64,000 nucleotides of DNA from the NCBI RefSeq assembly GCF_026314945.1, contig NZ_CP111121.1, forward strand, positions 2,294,001-2,358,000, in the 5' to 3' direction. This DNA is from Chryseobacterium fluminis (GTDB taxonomy: Bacteria; Bacteroidota; Bacteroidia; Flavobacteriales; Weeksellaceae). A program made the translations under genes and the position numbers. The notes under the pieces were generated by a model, which worked only from the letters and a program-made list of their open reading frames with translations, was not told the DNA's origin and did no database searches. Below are positions 45,466-54,659 of this stretch, one piece after another. The first letter of the stretch is position 1. Each line of letters begins with the position of its first letter.

Positions 45466-46203
45466 TTAATTTTGTTTTGAAGGACGAATCACAATGTCAC
45501 CAATTTCAACATCGTTTGGCTGGCTTACTGCATAAATGACAGCGTTGGCAATGGCGATGGGATCTATAGCAATTTGCTCCATTCCTTTCTGAATTGCTTT
45601 TTTCATTTCCTCGTTTTTGATGTTATCTGCAAAATCTGTTTTCACAAATCCGGGCGAAATCCCAGTAATGCGTATGTTTCCGTCTGACTCCTGACGAAAC
45701 GCTTCTGCAATCGTACGAATGGCATTTTTAGTTCCTGCATAAATGCTCTGCATTGGGACAATCTTTATTCCTGAAGTTGAAATAATATTGACGATATGTC
45801 CCGATCGTTGGTGTTTGAAAACGGGAATTGCCGCCGCCATCCCGTATAAAACGCCTTTGAGATTAATGTCTATCATTTCTTCCCAACCGTCAATATCCAA
45901 TTCGTCAAAACGGCTTAACTGGCTTACGCCTGCGTTGTTCACAATGACATCTAATTTTCCATATCTTTCAACTGCTGTATTTACTAGCCGTATCAGATCG
46001 GCTTTATTTTTTACGTCAGTTTGAACAAAGATGGCTTCACCACCTTTGCTTTTTATTTGAGCAGCAATATGTTGCAATTCGATTGTCCGTCTAGCACCCA
46101 AGGCAATCTTGGCTCCATTCTTTGCTAATTCTATGGCGATGGCTTTCCCCATTCCGCTGCTTGCACCTGTAATGGCGACAACTTTTCCTTTAATATTTTC
46201 CAT
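45466..46203 (-). CDS. SDR-family NAD(P)-dependent oxidoreductase
   Basis: The 245-aa short-chain dehydrogenase has VAITGASSGMGKAIA, VNNAGVSQL, NIISTSG (catalytic Ser) and SIYAGTKNAI (Tyr/Lys). A basic residue after beta 2 (LGARR) suggests NADP preference. The start lies 11 bp after the aldo/keto reductase stop. The substrate is unknown; such pairs often handle small aldehydes or ketones. Confidence 0.9.
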   Translation of the reverse strand: MENIKGKVVAITGASSGMGKAIAIELAKNGAKIALGARRTIELQHIAAQIKSKGGEAIFVQTDVKNKADLIRLVNTAVERYGKLDVIVNNAGVSQLSRFDELDIDGWEEMIDINLKGVLYGMAAAIPVFKHQRSGHIVNIISTSGIKIVPMQSIYAGTKNAIRTIAEAFRQESDGNIRITGISPGFVKTDFADNIKNEEMKKAIQKGMEQIAIDPIAIANAVIYAVSQPNDVEIGDIVIRPSKQN

Positions 46204-46214
46204 TGCTGTTTGTT

Positions 46215-47456
<1,242 letters not shown>

Positions 47457-48165
47457 CAACCATCGGAGAACTATCTGCGTAATACTCTTATCCTATCGAC
47501 TTGAAAGTTCATGTAATAGTTTATTTTTGAAAAGATTGTTTTTACCCTGAACGAAAGGAGTTCGGACTCCACCTGTAAACCGTCTGCATTTCTGTTTTTT
47601 TGAGAAAATAGGTGGGCTTCACCTAGTAATTTATATGGCCAAGATTATGTAATAATAGAATTACAAATAAGTTTTGGTTCTCACATTCAGCAGTGCTTTA
47701 GAATAAGAGTTTGGTGAAAAGTAATCTGAATATGTTAACAAAAAAGAAAAAACAATGTTCTTAGAAAAATAACAAAACTCTTTGTAGAAAGCTTTTTAAA
47801 ACTGTCAGGAGCTGCAAATTTCGATGAATTAATTATAATAAAGATAAAGGTGTATTTTAACTAAAATTTGGAAATTACAGACGGGTTAGAAATACAACGG
47901 ACAATCATCTTAAAAAACGATTTATCTCAATCAAGATAGCCAAGGCATGATAAATCTAATACTTAAAAACCTAAAAAACAGAGAAGTAGCGTTGAAAAAA
48001 AATTATTTAGTATGCATTAGTGTATTCTAAAATGATTCCTTTATCAAAGATCCTTGACAGACATTAAAAATATCATATATTATAAAGTCCGTAATTTAAA
48101 AATGTAATTAATTTGGATTAAAAGCTTATATTTATTCTTTAAATTGGGTAACTTAATTTATATAC
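47457..48165. other. 709-bp intergenic region
   Basis: AT-rich sequence between the reductase unit and the envelope-sugar genes. I see no coding frame, RNA gene or clear promoter match. Confidence 0.4.
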
Positions 48166-49215
48166 ATGAAAATTTCTAAAAAAGATATTAATGCCATTAG
48201 AAGGTCTGTAATGCAACGTCTTACAAAAAATGTCGGGAAATCACAGCCGGTAACAGGCAATAAAAAAGATTTGATTGTAAGAAAAGTATTGATTACCAGA
48301 CCTAACCACCGCTTAGGAAATCTATTAATTATTACACCTTTACTTTGTGAGGTTCATTCTCTTTTTCCGGATAGTAAAATTGATCTTTTTGTAAAAGGTA
48401 ATATAGCACCTTCTATTTTTAAAAACTACACTTATATAGATAGGATTATCCAACTTCCTAAAAAACCTTTCAGTAACTTATTTCAATATTTAAAGGGTTG
48501 GGCTTTATTAAAAACCAGAAAATATGATCTTGTTATTAACTCAGCAACAGGATCTTCGTCAGGAAGATTATCAACATTGTTCGCACGCTCCCAACATAAA
48601 GTTTTTGGTGATTTTAATGAAGAATTAAATGTGAAATATTCTGACTACAGGCATTTAGCCAAAAATTCGATATATAATCTGAGAGATTATTTATCAAAAC
48701 TGGGGTTTAACGAAATTACAACAACGATTCCTGACTTATATTTAAATTTGGAGCAAAGTGAGATCTTGGCTGGAAAGGATAAATTAAAGAATTTGGTCCA
48801 AAACAGCAGAGATACAATTTGTCTTTTTACTAATGCTACAGGTGAAAAGTGCTATTCTCAAGAATGGTGGGAAGAGTTTTATGATAAGTTAAAAAAGAAT
48901 TTTTCTGAATATAATATTATTGAGCTCTTACCTGTGGAAAATATATCAAAACTTAATTTTACAATTCCTCATTTTTACAGCCGGGATATTCGTGAAATGA
49001 GCGGTTTTCTTAAAAATGTCACTCTTTTCATCGCAGCCGATAATGGGGTGATGCACTTAGCAAGTGCAACCGGAATTCCTACAATTGGGTTATTTTCTGT
49101 GAGTGCTGAAGAAGAGTACGCACCATATAATGGAAAGAGTTGTTCCGTAAATACCAATCATACTGATACTGATAAAATGATGCAGTTAATTCACATGATT
49201 CTAGAAAAGAGATAA
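48166..49215 (+). CDS. glycosyltransferase family 9 (heptosyltransferase-like)
   Basis: The 349-aa product has the GT9 N-terminus VLITRPNHRLGNLLIITPLL and the C-terminal nucleotide-sugar site (TLFIAADNGVMHLASATGIP, then TIGLFSVS). Such enzymes add heptose or similar sugars to lipopolysaccharide core on the cytoplasmic face of the membrane. It leads a three-gene envelope set with the kinase-like and PAP2 genes. Confidence 0.88.
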   Translation: MKISKKDINAIRRSVMQRLTKNVGKSQPVTGNKKDLIVRKVLITRPNHRLGNLLIITPLLCEVHSLFPDSKIDLFVKGNIAPSIFKNYTYIDRIIQLPKKPFSNLFQYLKGWALLKTRKYDLVINSATGSSSGRLSTLFARSQHKVFGDFNEELNVKYSDYRHLAKNSIYNLRDYLSKLGFNEITTTIPDLYLNLEQSEILAGKDKLKNLVQNSRDTICLFTNATGEKCYSQEWWEEFYDKLKKNFSEYNIIELLPVENISKLNFTIPHFYSRDIREMSGFLKNVTLFIAADNGVMHLASATGIPTIGLFSVSAEEEYAPYNGKSCSVNTNHTDTDKMMQLIHMILEKR

Positions 49216-49235
49216 TTAAGAATAATAAATTAAAG

Positions 49236-49997
49236 ATGAAGGTATTTTTTGCAAATGAATTTTCTCGGTATAATGAAGAAATTATTCTTACAATAAGAAA
49301 TTTTAAGAATGGCGGAACCATGATAGGTGACGGTCACAGGAATGTAATTAAAGTTTTTAAAATTAGTGACCGTTTAATTAACTTTAAATCCTTCAAACAG
49401 CATAATATAATCAACAGACATGTTTATAAATTTTATAGAAAATCTAAGGCAAGAAGGTCTTTTGAGTACGCATTATTTCTGTTAGATAAAAAATTTTATA
49501 CTCCAACCCCGATAGCCTACATCGAAAATCATGATTTTATCGGTCTGACGTCGAGTTACTATATAAGTGAACAACTTGAAAATTCCTTGATGTTGAACGA
49601 AATTCTTAACAATAAGGATTTTCCTGACAGAGAAGAAATTATTAAAGGATATGCAGCACTCATGTATAATTTACATGAAAACGGTATTGAGTTTATCGAT
49701 AATTCTGCAGGAAACTTTTTAATAAGAAAAGAGGAAGGGACCTATCGTTTTTATATTGTTGATTTAAACAGAATGAATTTTTATGATCATATTGAAATAA
49801 ATAAAAGGCTTAAAAATTTCGCAAGGTTCACACTTGATAATGAAATTATGAATATAATAAGCAAGGAATATGCATTGTTATCAGGATTATCAGCAGAATA
49901 TTGTCTAAAGAAAATAAGTGATGCATCAAATAAACTGCTTTTTAAAAGGAAGGTAAAAAAAGTTTTAAAATTTTATAAATACATTATCAGGATTTAA
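49236..49997 (+). CDS. lipopolysaccharide kinase (InaA/Kdo-kinase-like)
   Basis: The 253-aa product has a kinase-type catalytic loop, MYNLHENGIEFIDNSAGNFL (Asp and Asn), and a metal-binding Asp in FYIVDLNRMNF. This small eukaryote-like kinase pattern is typical of LPS core kinases. It starts 20 bp after the glycosyltransferase stop. Phosphorylation of a core sugar is inferred from the neighbour. Confidence 0.8.
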   Translation: MKVFFANEFSRYNEEIILTIRNFKNGGTMIGDGHRNVIKVFKISDRLINFKSFKQHNIINRHVYKFYRKSKARRSFEYALFLLDKKFYTPTPIAYIENHDFIGLTSSYYISEQLENSLMLNEILNNKDFPDREEIIKGYAALMYNLHENGIEFIDNSAGNFLIRKEEGTYRFYIVDLNRMNFYDHIEINKRLKNFARFTLDNEIMNIISKEYALLSGLSAEYCLKKISDASNKLLFKRKVKKVLKFYKYIIRI

Positions 49998-50081
49998 ATA
50001 AAAACAGCCGGTATTATACTATTAAATATAATTATCATAGAATGAAATCAGTTTCAGAAATTACATAAAAACTTTCATCAT

Positions 50082-50681
50082 ATGAAATCAACTCTTGAAT
50101 ACTTGAATCGCATTGATACAGAATTATTTCTGGTGATTAATGAAAAACATAATGCTTTCTTTGATACCATAATGTTTTGGGCAAGTGATAAATTGTTTTG
50201 GTTTCCATTTTATGCGATATTATTAATCTTTTTAATTAGACTATATAAAAAATTTACAATTTATATTCTGCTGGCAATTGCGGCTACCATAACTTTGTGT
50301 GACCAAACAGCCTCGGGGCTTCTGAAAAATTTGATTAAGCGGTTGCGGCCTTCTCATGAACCTGCCTTGGTTCCATTTATCCACTTAAGCGATGCTGGGC
50401 CAGGTGGAAATTATGGTTTTGTATCATCTCATAGTGCCAATGCATTTGGACTTGTCACATTTCTTTTCTTCTTACTACCCGCAAGGTATAATTGGCTCAA
50501 AATTATTTTACTTTTTTGGGCTTTGCTAGTTTCTTACAGTAGAATCTACAATGGTGTGCATTATCCATTTGATATCCTTGGTGGCGCGTTTGTAGGTATT
50601 CTTGCAGGCTGTCTTATCTGGATCATATTTAAATCTATATTTAAAACTAAAACTTTTAATAATAAAGAGGAAAGTAGTTAA
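50082..50681 (+). CDS. PAP2-family membrane phosphatase
   Basis: The 199-aa product has several membrane helices and the three PAP2 motifs: KNLIKRLRPSHEP, YGFVSSHSANAFG and SYSRIYNGVHYPFDILGG (catalytic His and Asp). Related proteins dephosphorylate lipid A or undecaprenyl pyrophosphate. With the GT9 and kinase genes it probably trims envelope lipid phosphates. Confidence 0.88.
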   Translation: MKSTLEYLNRIDTELFLVINEKHNAFFDTIMFWASDKLFWFPFYAILLIFLIRLYKKFTIYILLAIAATITLCDQTASGLLKNLIKRLRPSHEPALVPFIHLSDAGPGGNYGFVSSHSANAFGLVTFLFFLLPARYNWLKIILLFWALLVSYSRIYNGVHYPFDILGGAFVGILAGCLIWIIFKSIFKTKTFNNKEESS

Positions 50682-50714
50682 TTATATTTATATTGAAATT
50701 ACCCAAGAACATTT

Positions 50715-50774
50715 ATGAAAACAATAATGTTATTTTGCTTTTTTATCGGAAGTTTTTTCACCGCTACCGCATGA
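50715..50774 (+). pseudogene. truncated 5' copy of the GLPGLI gene
   Basis: ATG at 50715 encodes MKTIMLFCFFIGSFFTATA and a stop. Its first 15 codons and about 25 bp of leader duplicate the start of the gene at 51011. The 236 bp that follow show no other feature. Confidence 0.8.
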
Positions 50775-51010
50775 ATCCTTTCGTGTGGTTGTCTGAAAGA
50801 TTTCTCAACACTTAAGTTAATTAAGTAATATGCTTTACACAGAAGAAGTGCACATAAGCTTTTTGAAAATCTTTGATTTCACCTGCTGATGAGTTCCAGA
50901 TTATTAGTCTTTTACATTGCAATCCAAAATTGCTAATTTTCTCGGAACTCTTTTCCTGAATAAGTTTAAACAACTGCAATATTTGTATTGAAATTATCCA
51001 AAGAATATTT

Positions 51011-51841
51011 ATGAAAACAATAATGTTATTTTGCTTTTTTATCGGAAGTTTTTTCCATGCCCAAACGCATCGGTATATTTATGAATTACAATTAAAAATG
51101 GATTCGACCGAAGAAGAGCATCAAAAGTTCTATATGCTATTGGATATTAATAAAGACGAAACCAAATTTTATGGAAGAAATCTTTTAACCGCAGATTCTT
51201 TAAATAAAAAATTCGGTAATCTCGATCATAAGCATGTTGACATGACAGGACAGGTTATCAAGAGAAAAAAAGGTTCCTTTAATAATGAAAATTTTATCAA
51301 TATCAAATTTGGTTATTATTCTTATAAAACTACCGATATCATTAATTGGAAAATTGAAAATGATATAAAAAAATATAATGATTTTAATCTTCAAAAAGCT
51401 ACAGCCGACTTTGGTGGACGGCATTGGATCGCCTGGTTCAATAAAGATATTCCTTTTAGTGAAGGACCTTATAAGTTTCATGGCTTGCCTGGTTTAATTT
51501 TTGAAATTCAGGATGATAAAAATAATTATATATATAAGCTTGTTATAAATCAAAACTATTCAGAAAATTTTACAACAGATGATTTTTTGGAATCAAATTT
51601 TGGAAACAAAGCCGTTGTTATCACTGAACAACAAAAGAGAAAATTACTTTTGGATTTTTATAATGATCCTTTTTCTTTTGAAAGAGCAAATTTCTTAAAT
51701 AGCCCTGATCTGAATATTAATATCGGAGGAAAGCAAATCAGCAATATCGAGGAACTAAATACGCAGGTAAAGAGTCTGCAGGAAATTATAAGGAAATATA
51801 ATAATCCCGTGGAAGTTAATAAAGCTATAAATTACAAGTAA
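51011..51841 (+). CDS. GLPGLI-family secreted protein
   Basis: The 276-aa product has a signal peptide (MKTIMLFCFFIGSFFHAQ) and the family-naming motif in YKFHGLPGLIFEIQD. GLPGLI proteins (TIGR01200) are periplasmic or outer-membrane-associated Bacteroidota proteins of unknown function. It stands 330 bp after the PAP2 gene, behind its own truncated duplicate. Confidence 0.92.
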   Translation: MKTIMLFCFFIGSFFHAQTHRYIYELQLKMDSTEEEHQKFYMLLDINKDETKFYGRNLLTADSLNKKFGNLDHKHVDMTGQVIKRKKGSFNNENFINIKFGYYSYKTTDIINWKIENDIKKYNDFNLQKATADFGGRHWIAWFNKDIPFSEGPYKFHGLPGLIFEIQDDKNNYIYKLVINQNYSENFTTDDFLESNFGNKAVVITEQQKRKLLLDFYNDPFSFERANFLNSPDLNINIGGKQISNIEELNTQVKSLQEIIRKYNNPVEVNKAINYK

Positions 51842-51957
51842 ATTGTAAAGCACAGTATAATTTGATGAATAATCTGAAAAATGATCAGCAAATATTCAAA
51901 ATGAAATTTTTCTTATATTTATTTTTCATATATCTTTTTCATTATTTTGCTCACAAA

Positions 51958-52018
51958 ATTTAGGAAAACCGGCCGTAACCTACGCAAACCGCAACCTATT
52001 ACGGCAACTGCTTTATAA
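51958..52018 (+). pseudogene. 3' stub of a further pilin gene
   Basis: TTTAGGAAAACCGGCCGTAAC onward matches the last 60 bp of the pilin genes with small deletions, ending in the same GCTTTATAA. The spacer after it, including the CCCTCA/TGGGGG hairpin at about 52049-52075, is the normal inter-pilin spacer. It marks the right edge of the insert that splits the array. Confidence 0.8.
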
Positions 52019-52103
52019 TAAAAACAAACAGTAATTTTATATACGCCCTCAACACGCAAAGTGTTGGGGGCTTCTTTATGTAAAAACATAAATGAATAAT
52101 CCG

Positions 52104-52172
52104 TGTAGTTATTTTACTACATGAACTTCCATTTTCCACTACAGAGAAAATTTTATCGCCGCCGTAGATTTG
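52104..52172 (+). promoter_or_regulatory. pilin 4 promoter with repeated operator
   Basis: TGTAGT-N6-ACTACA (52104-52121), ACTACA at 52138, TAGATTTG at 52165-52172, identical in layout to pilins 2 and 3. Confidence 0.7.
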
Positions 52173-52224
52173 TCATGTTCAAGAGAGAACAATTAAATAA
52201 AAATAAAAATTAAATACTACTGTC

Positions 52225-52770
52225 ATGATAAAACAAATCGCCATCGCAGCCTTAACTATCGGAGCATTCATACTGGGAACTAATAATGTTCAAGCTCAGA
52301 ATACTACCGCAACCACTACGGTAAGCATCACGCTGAATGATGTCATCTCTATCGATGCGGGAAGTACTGCCATTACCGGTGCTGTTGCCTTTAACTATGT
52401 TACTGCTGCGGATTATAACTCGGAAAAGACAGTAGCCCAGGCCAACGCCCTGAAAGTAACCTCAACAAAGAACTTTAATGTAAAGGTAAAAGCAGGCGGT
52501 GCGAGCTTCGTGAACGGAACCAATCTGATCCCGGTAGATGTGTTGACCATCAAGGCTTCAGCAGCTGCAGGAACCATGGGTGGAACAAAAAGCGCAGTTG
52601 TTTTATCGGCAACGGATCAGACTTTAGTGACCAATGCTCCGCTTGGAAGCGCCTTGACCCTGAATCTGGACTACACTATTCCTGCCGCAAAATCATCTTC
52701 TTCGGATATTTTAGGGAAACCGGCCGGAACGTACACGCAAACGGTAACGTATACTGCGACTGCTTTATAA
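52225..52770 (+). CDS. pilin-like subunit 4
   Basis: This 181-aa paralogue differs from subunit 2 at a handful of residues (NYVTAAD, KASAAAGTMG, IPAAKSS). Signal peptide and both terminal strands are unchanged. The spacer after it matches the spacer after pilin 2, so pilins 4-5 are a duplicated block of pilins 2-3. Confidence 0.78.
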   Translation: MIKQIAIAALTIGAFILGTNNVQAQNTTATTTVSITLNDVISIDAGSTAITGAVAFNYVTAADYNSEKTVAQANALKVTSTKNFNVKVKAGGASFVNGTNLIPVDVLTIKASAAAGTMGGTKSAVVLSATDQTLVTNAPLGSALTLNLDYTIPAAKSSSSDILGKPAGTYTQTVTYTATAL

Positions 52771-52947
52771 TAAAAATAAATAAAATTATAAGCTCTCAAT
52801 ATTAAAAAGTGTTGAGGCTTCTATTAACTAATAGGTGTAATTATTTTGATCCGATCCTTCTCTGTAACCTGAATTTACACGTCTGAAAAAGGATTAAAAA
52901 AAAATCAAAAGTAAAGTTTTCATATTAATATTTTGTGATTTGGTGTA

Positions 52948-52980
52948 TCAAAGGCTTCCGCAGGGGGCCTTTGATTTTTT
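52948..52980 (+). terminator. terminator after pilin 4
   Basis: TCAAAGGC-ttCCgcaGGgg-GCCTTTGA followed by T6. Confidence 0.8.
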
Positions 52981-53104
52981 AAAATAAATTTTGCAAAAAC
53001 CTGGAAAATTTTAAATCAACTAAAGCATTTTACGAGATCAAACTCACGTTGTTTAGTTGTGATACACTTGCTTTTCTATGTGAACCCGATGAACGAATAA
53101 TCAG

Positions 53105-53173
53105 TGTAGTTATTTTACTACATGAACTTCCATTTTCCACTACAGAGAAAATTTTATCGCCGCCGTAGATTTG
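53105..53173 (+). promoter_or_regulatory. pilin 5 promoter with repeated operator
   Basis: TGTAGT-N6-ACTACA (53105-53122), ACTACA at 53139, TAGATTTG at 53166-53173. Confidence 0.7.
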
Positions 53174-53225
53174 TCATGTTCAAGAGAGAACAATTAAACA
53201 AAAATAAAAATTAAATACTACTGTC

Positions 53226-53771
53226 ATGATAAAACAAATCGCCATCGCAGCATTAACTATCGGAGCATTCATACTGGGAACTAATAATGTTCAGGCTCAG
53301 AATACTACCGCAACCACTACGGTAAGCATCACCCTGAATGATGTCATCTCTATCGATGCGGGAAGTACTTCCATTACCGGTGCTGTTGCCTTTAACTATG
53401 CTACTGCTGCGGATTATAACTCGGAAAAGACAGTGGCCCAGGCCAATGCCCTGAAAGTAACCTCAACCAAGAACTTTAATGTAAAAGTAAAAGCAGGCGG
53501 TGCGAGCTTCGTGAACGGAACCAATCTGATCCCGGTAGATGTTTTAACCATCAAAGCTGCCGCAGCTTCCGGAACCATGGGCGGAACAAAAAGCGCAGTT
53601 GTTTTATCGGCAACAGATCAGACTTTAGTGGCTAATGCTCCTCTTGGAAGTGCCTTGACCCTGAACCTGGATTACACTATTCCAGCGGCGAAATCATCTT
53701 CTTCTGATATTTTAGGAAAACCGGCCGGAACGTATACACAAACCGTGACGTATACCGCAACTGCTTTATAA
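53226..53771 (+). CDS. pilin-like subunit 5
   Basis: This 181-aa paralogue differs from the others at GSTSITG and shares LVANAP with subunit 3 and IPAAKSS with subunit 4. This mosaic pattern suggests gene conversion among copies. It lies 78 bp before the chaperone gene, closest to the assembly genes. Confidence 0.78.
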   Translation: MIKQIAIAALTIGAFILGTNNVQAQNTTATTTVSITLNDVISIDAGSTSITGAVAFNYATAADYNSEKTVAQANALKVTSTKNFNVKVKAGGASFVNGTNLIPVDVLTIKAAAASGTMGGTKSAVVLSATDQTLVANAPLGSALTLNLDYTIPAAKSSSSDILGKPAGTYTQTVTYTATAL

Positions 53772-53816
53772 ATAAAATTTTTTAGCTTTTTAAAGTTTCT
53801 TTGTTACGTTTTTTAG

Positions 53817-53824
53817 TAGTTTTG
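53817..53824 (+). promoter_or_regulatory. chaperone-usher operon promoter -7 element
   Basis: TAGTTTTG is an exact TAnnTTTG match 25 bp before the chaperone start. The TGTAGT/ACTACA operator is absent here, so assembly genes and subunits may be controlled separately. Confidence 0.5.
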
Positions 53825-53849
53825 AGAATCTTTATTAAAAATTTAAACC

Positions 53850-54650
53850 ATGCGCAAGTTTATTCATCTTTTCATTTTCTTTATCCTTACAGGGTCTTCT
53901 TCCCTTCTGGCACAAAGTATCTCTATGTCTCCCACCCGACTGTTTTTTACCGGTAATCCAGGAGAAAAAGTGACACAGACCGTCACACTTCAAAACAGTT
54001 CGGATAAGGATTATGTTTTCAATCTCAACTATAAAGATTGGGTTAGAGAAGAAGACGGTAATAAGGTTTATCTTGAGGCAGGGAGCTCAAAAACTTCTAA
54101 TGCCTCCTGGATGTCTACCTTAGAAAACGCAGTAACAGTTCCTGCAAAAAGCACAAAGGAGATTGTAGTAACCATGCAGATTCCGGCAAACGCCTCAAAG
54201 TCTGCCGTTACCAACAGCATGTTGTTTTTCACGCAACTACCCCAGCAGGCAGATCAGGCACGCATTCAGAATGGTATTGGTATCATCACCTTATTTGAGG
54301 TGGGACTTCACATCTTTTATACACCGCCGGGCAACCATATAAAAAGTTTGGATATTACCAATATAGCAGAGGCGAGTAAAGATAATGCAGGAAACAGAAA
54401 AGTCGCAGTAAGCATCCATAACGATGGAAATACCATCAATGATGCCACCGTTGAGTTTGAACTGACCAATACAGACAGTGGTAAGGAAATAAAATTACCT
54501 GCCATTTCGATCTCTATGCTTCCCAATACCGACCAGGTCGTTCAATTTTCTTTACCAGAGAACATTTCAGGGAACTACCTTGGCGTGGTAATTATCAAAA
54601 TGGCAGGATCCAATGATTTACGCGTAGGCGAAAAAAACTTTAAACTTTAA
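53850..54650 (+). CDS. periplasmic pilus chaperone-like protein
   Basis: The 266-aa product has a signal peptide (FIFFILTGSSSLLAQ) followed by SISMSPTRLFFTGNPGEKVT and VTLQNSSDKDYVFNLNYKDW, the first strands of a PapD-like immunoglobulin domain. A second Ig-like domain starts near residue 160. The size fits a two-domain chaperone that caps subunits in the periplasm. It is first in the operon with the usher-like and tip genes (gap 9 bp). Confidence 0.72.
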   Translation: MRKFIHLFIFFILTGSSSLLAQSISMSPTRLFFTGNPGEKVTQTVTLQNSSDKDYVFNLNYKDWVREEDGNKVYLEAGSSKTSNASWMSTLENAVTVPAKSTKEIVVTMQIPANASKSAVTNSMLFFTQLPQQADQARIQNGIGIITLFEVGLHIFYTPPGNHIKSLDITNIAEASKDNAGNRKVAVSIHNDGNTINDATVEFELTNTDSGKEIKLPAISISMLPNTDQVVQFSLPENISGNYLGVVIIKMAGSNDLRVGEKNFKL

Positions 54651-54659
54651 ACTTAAGTC

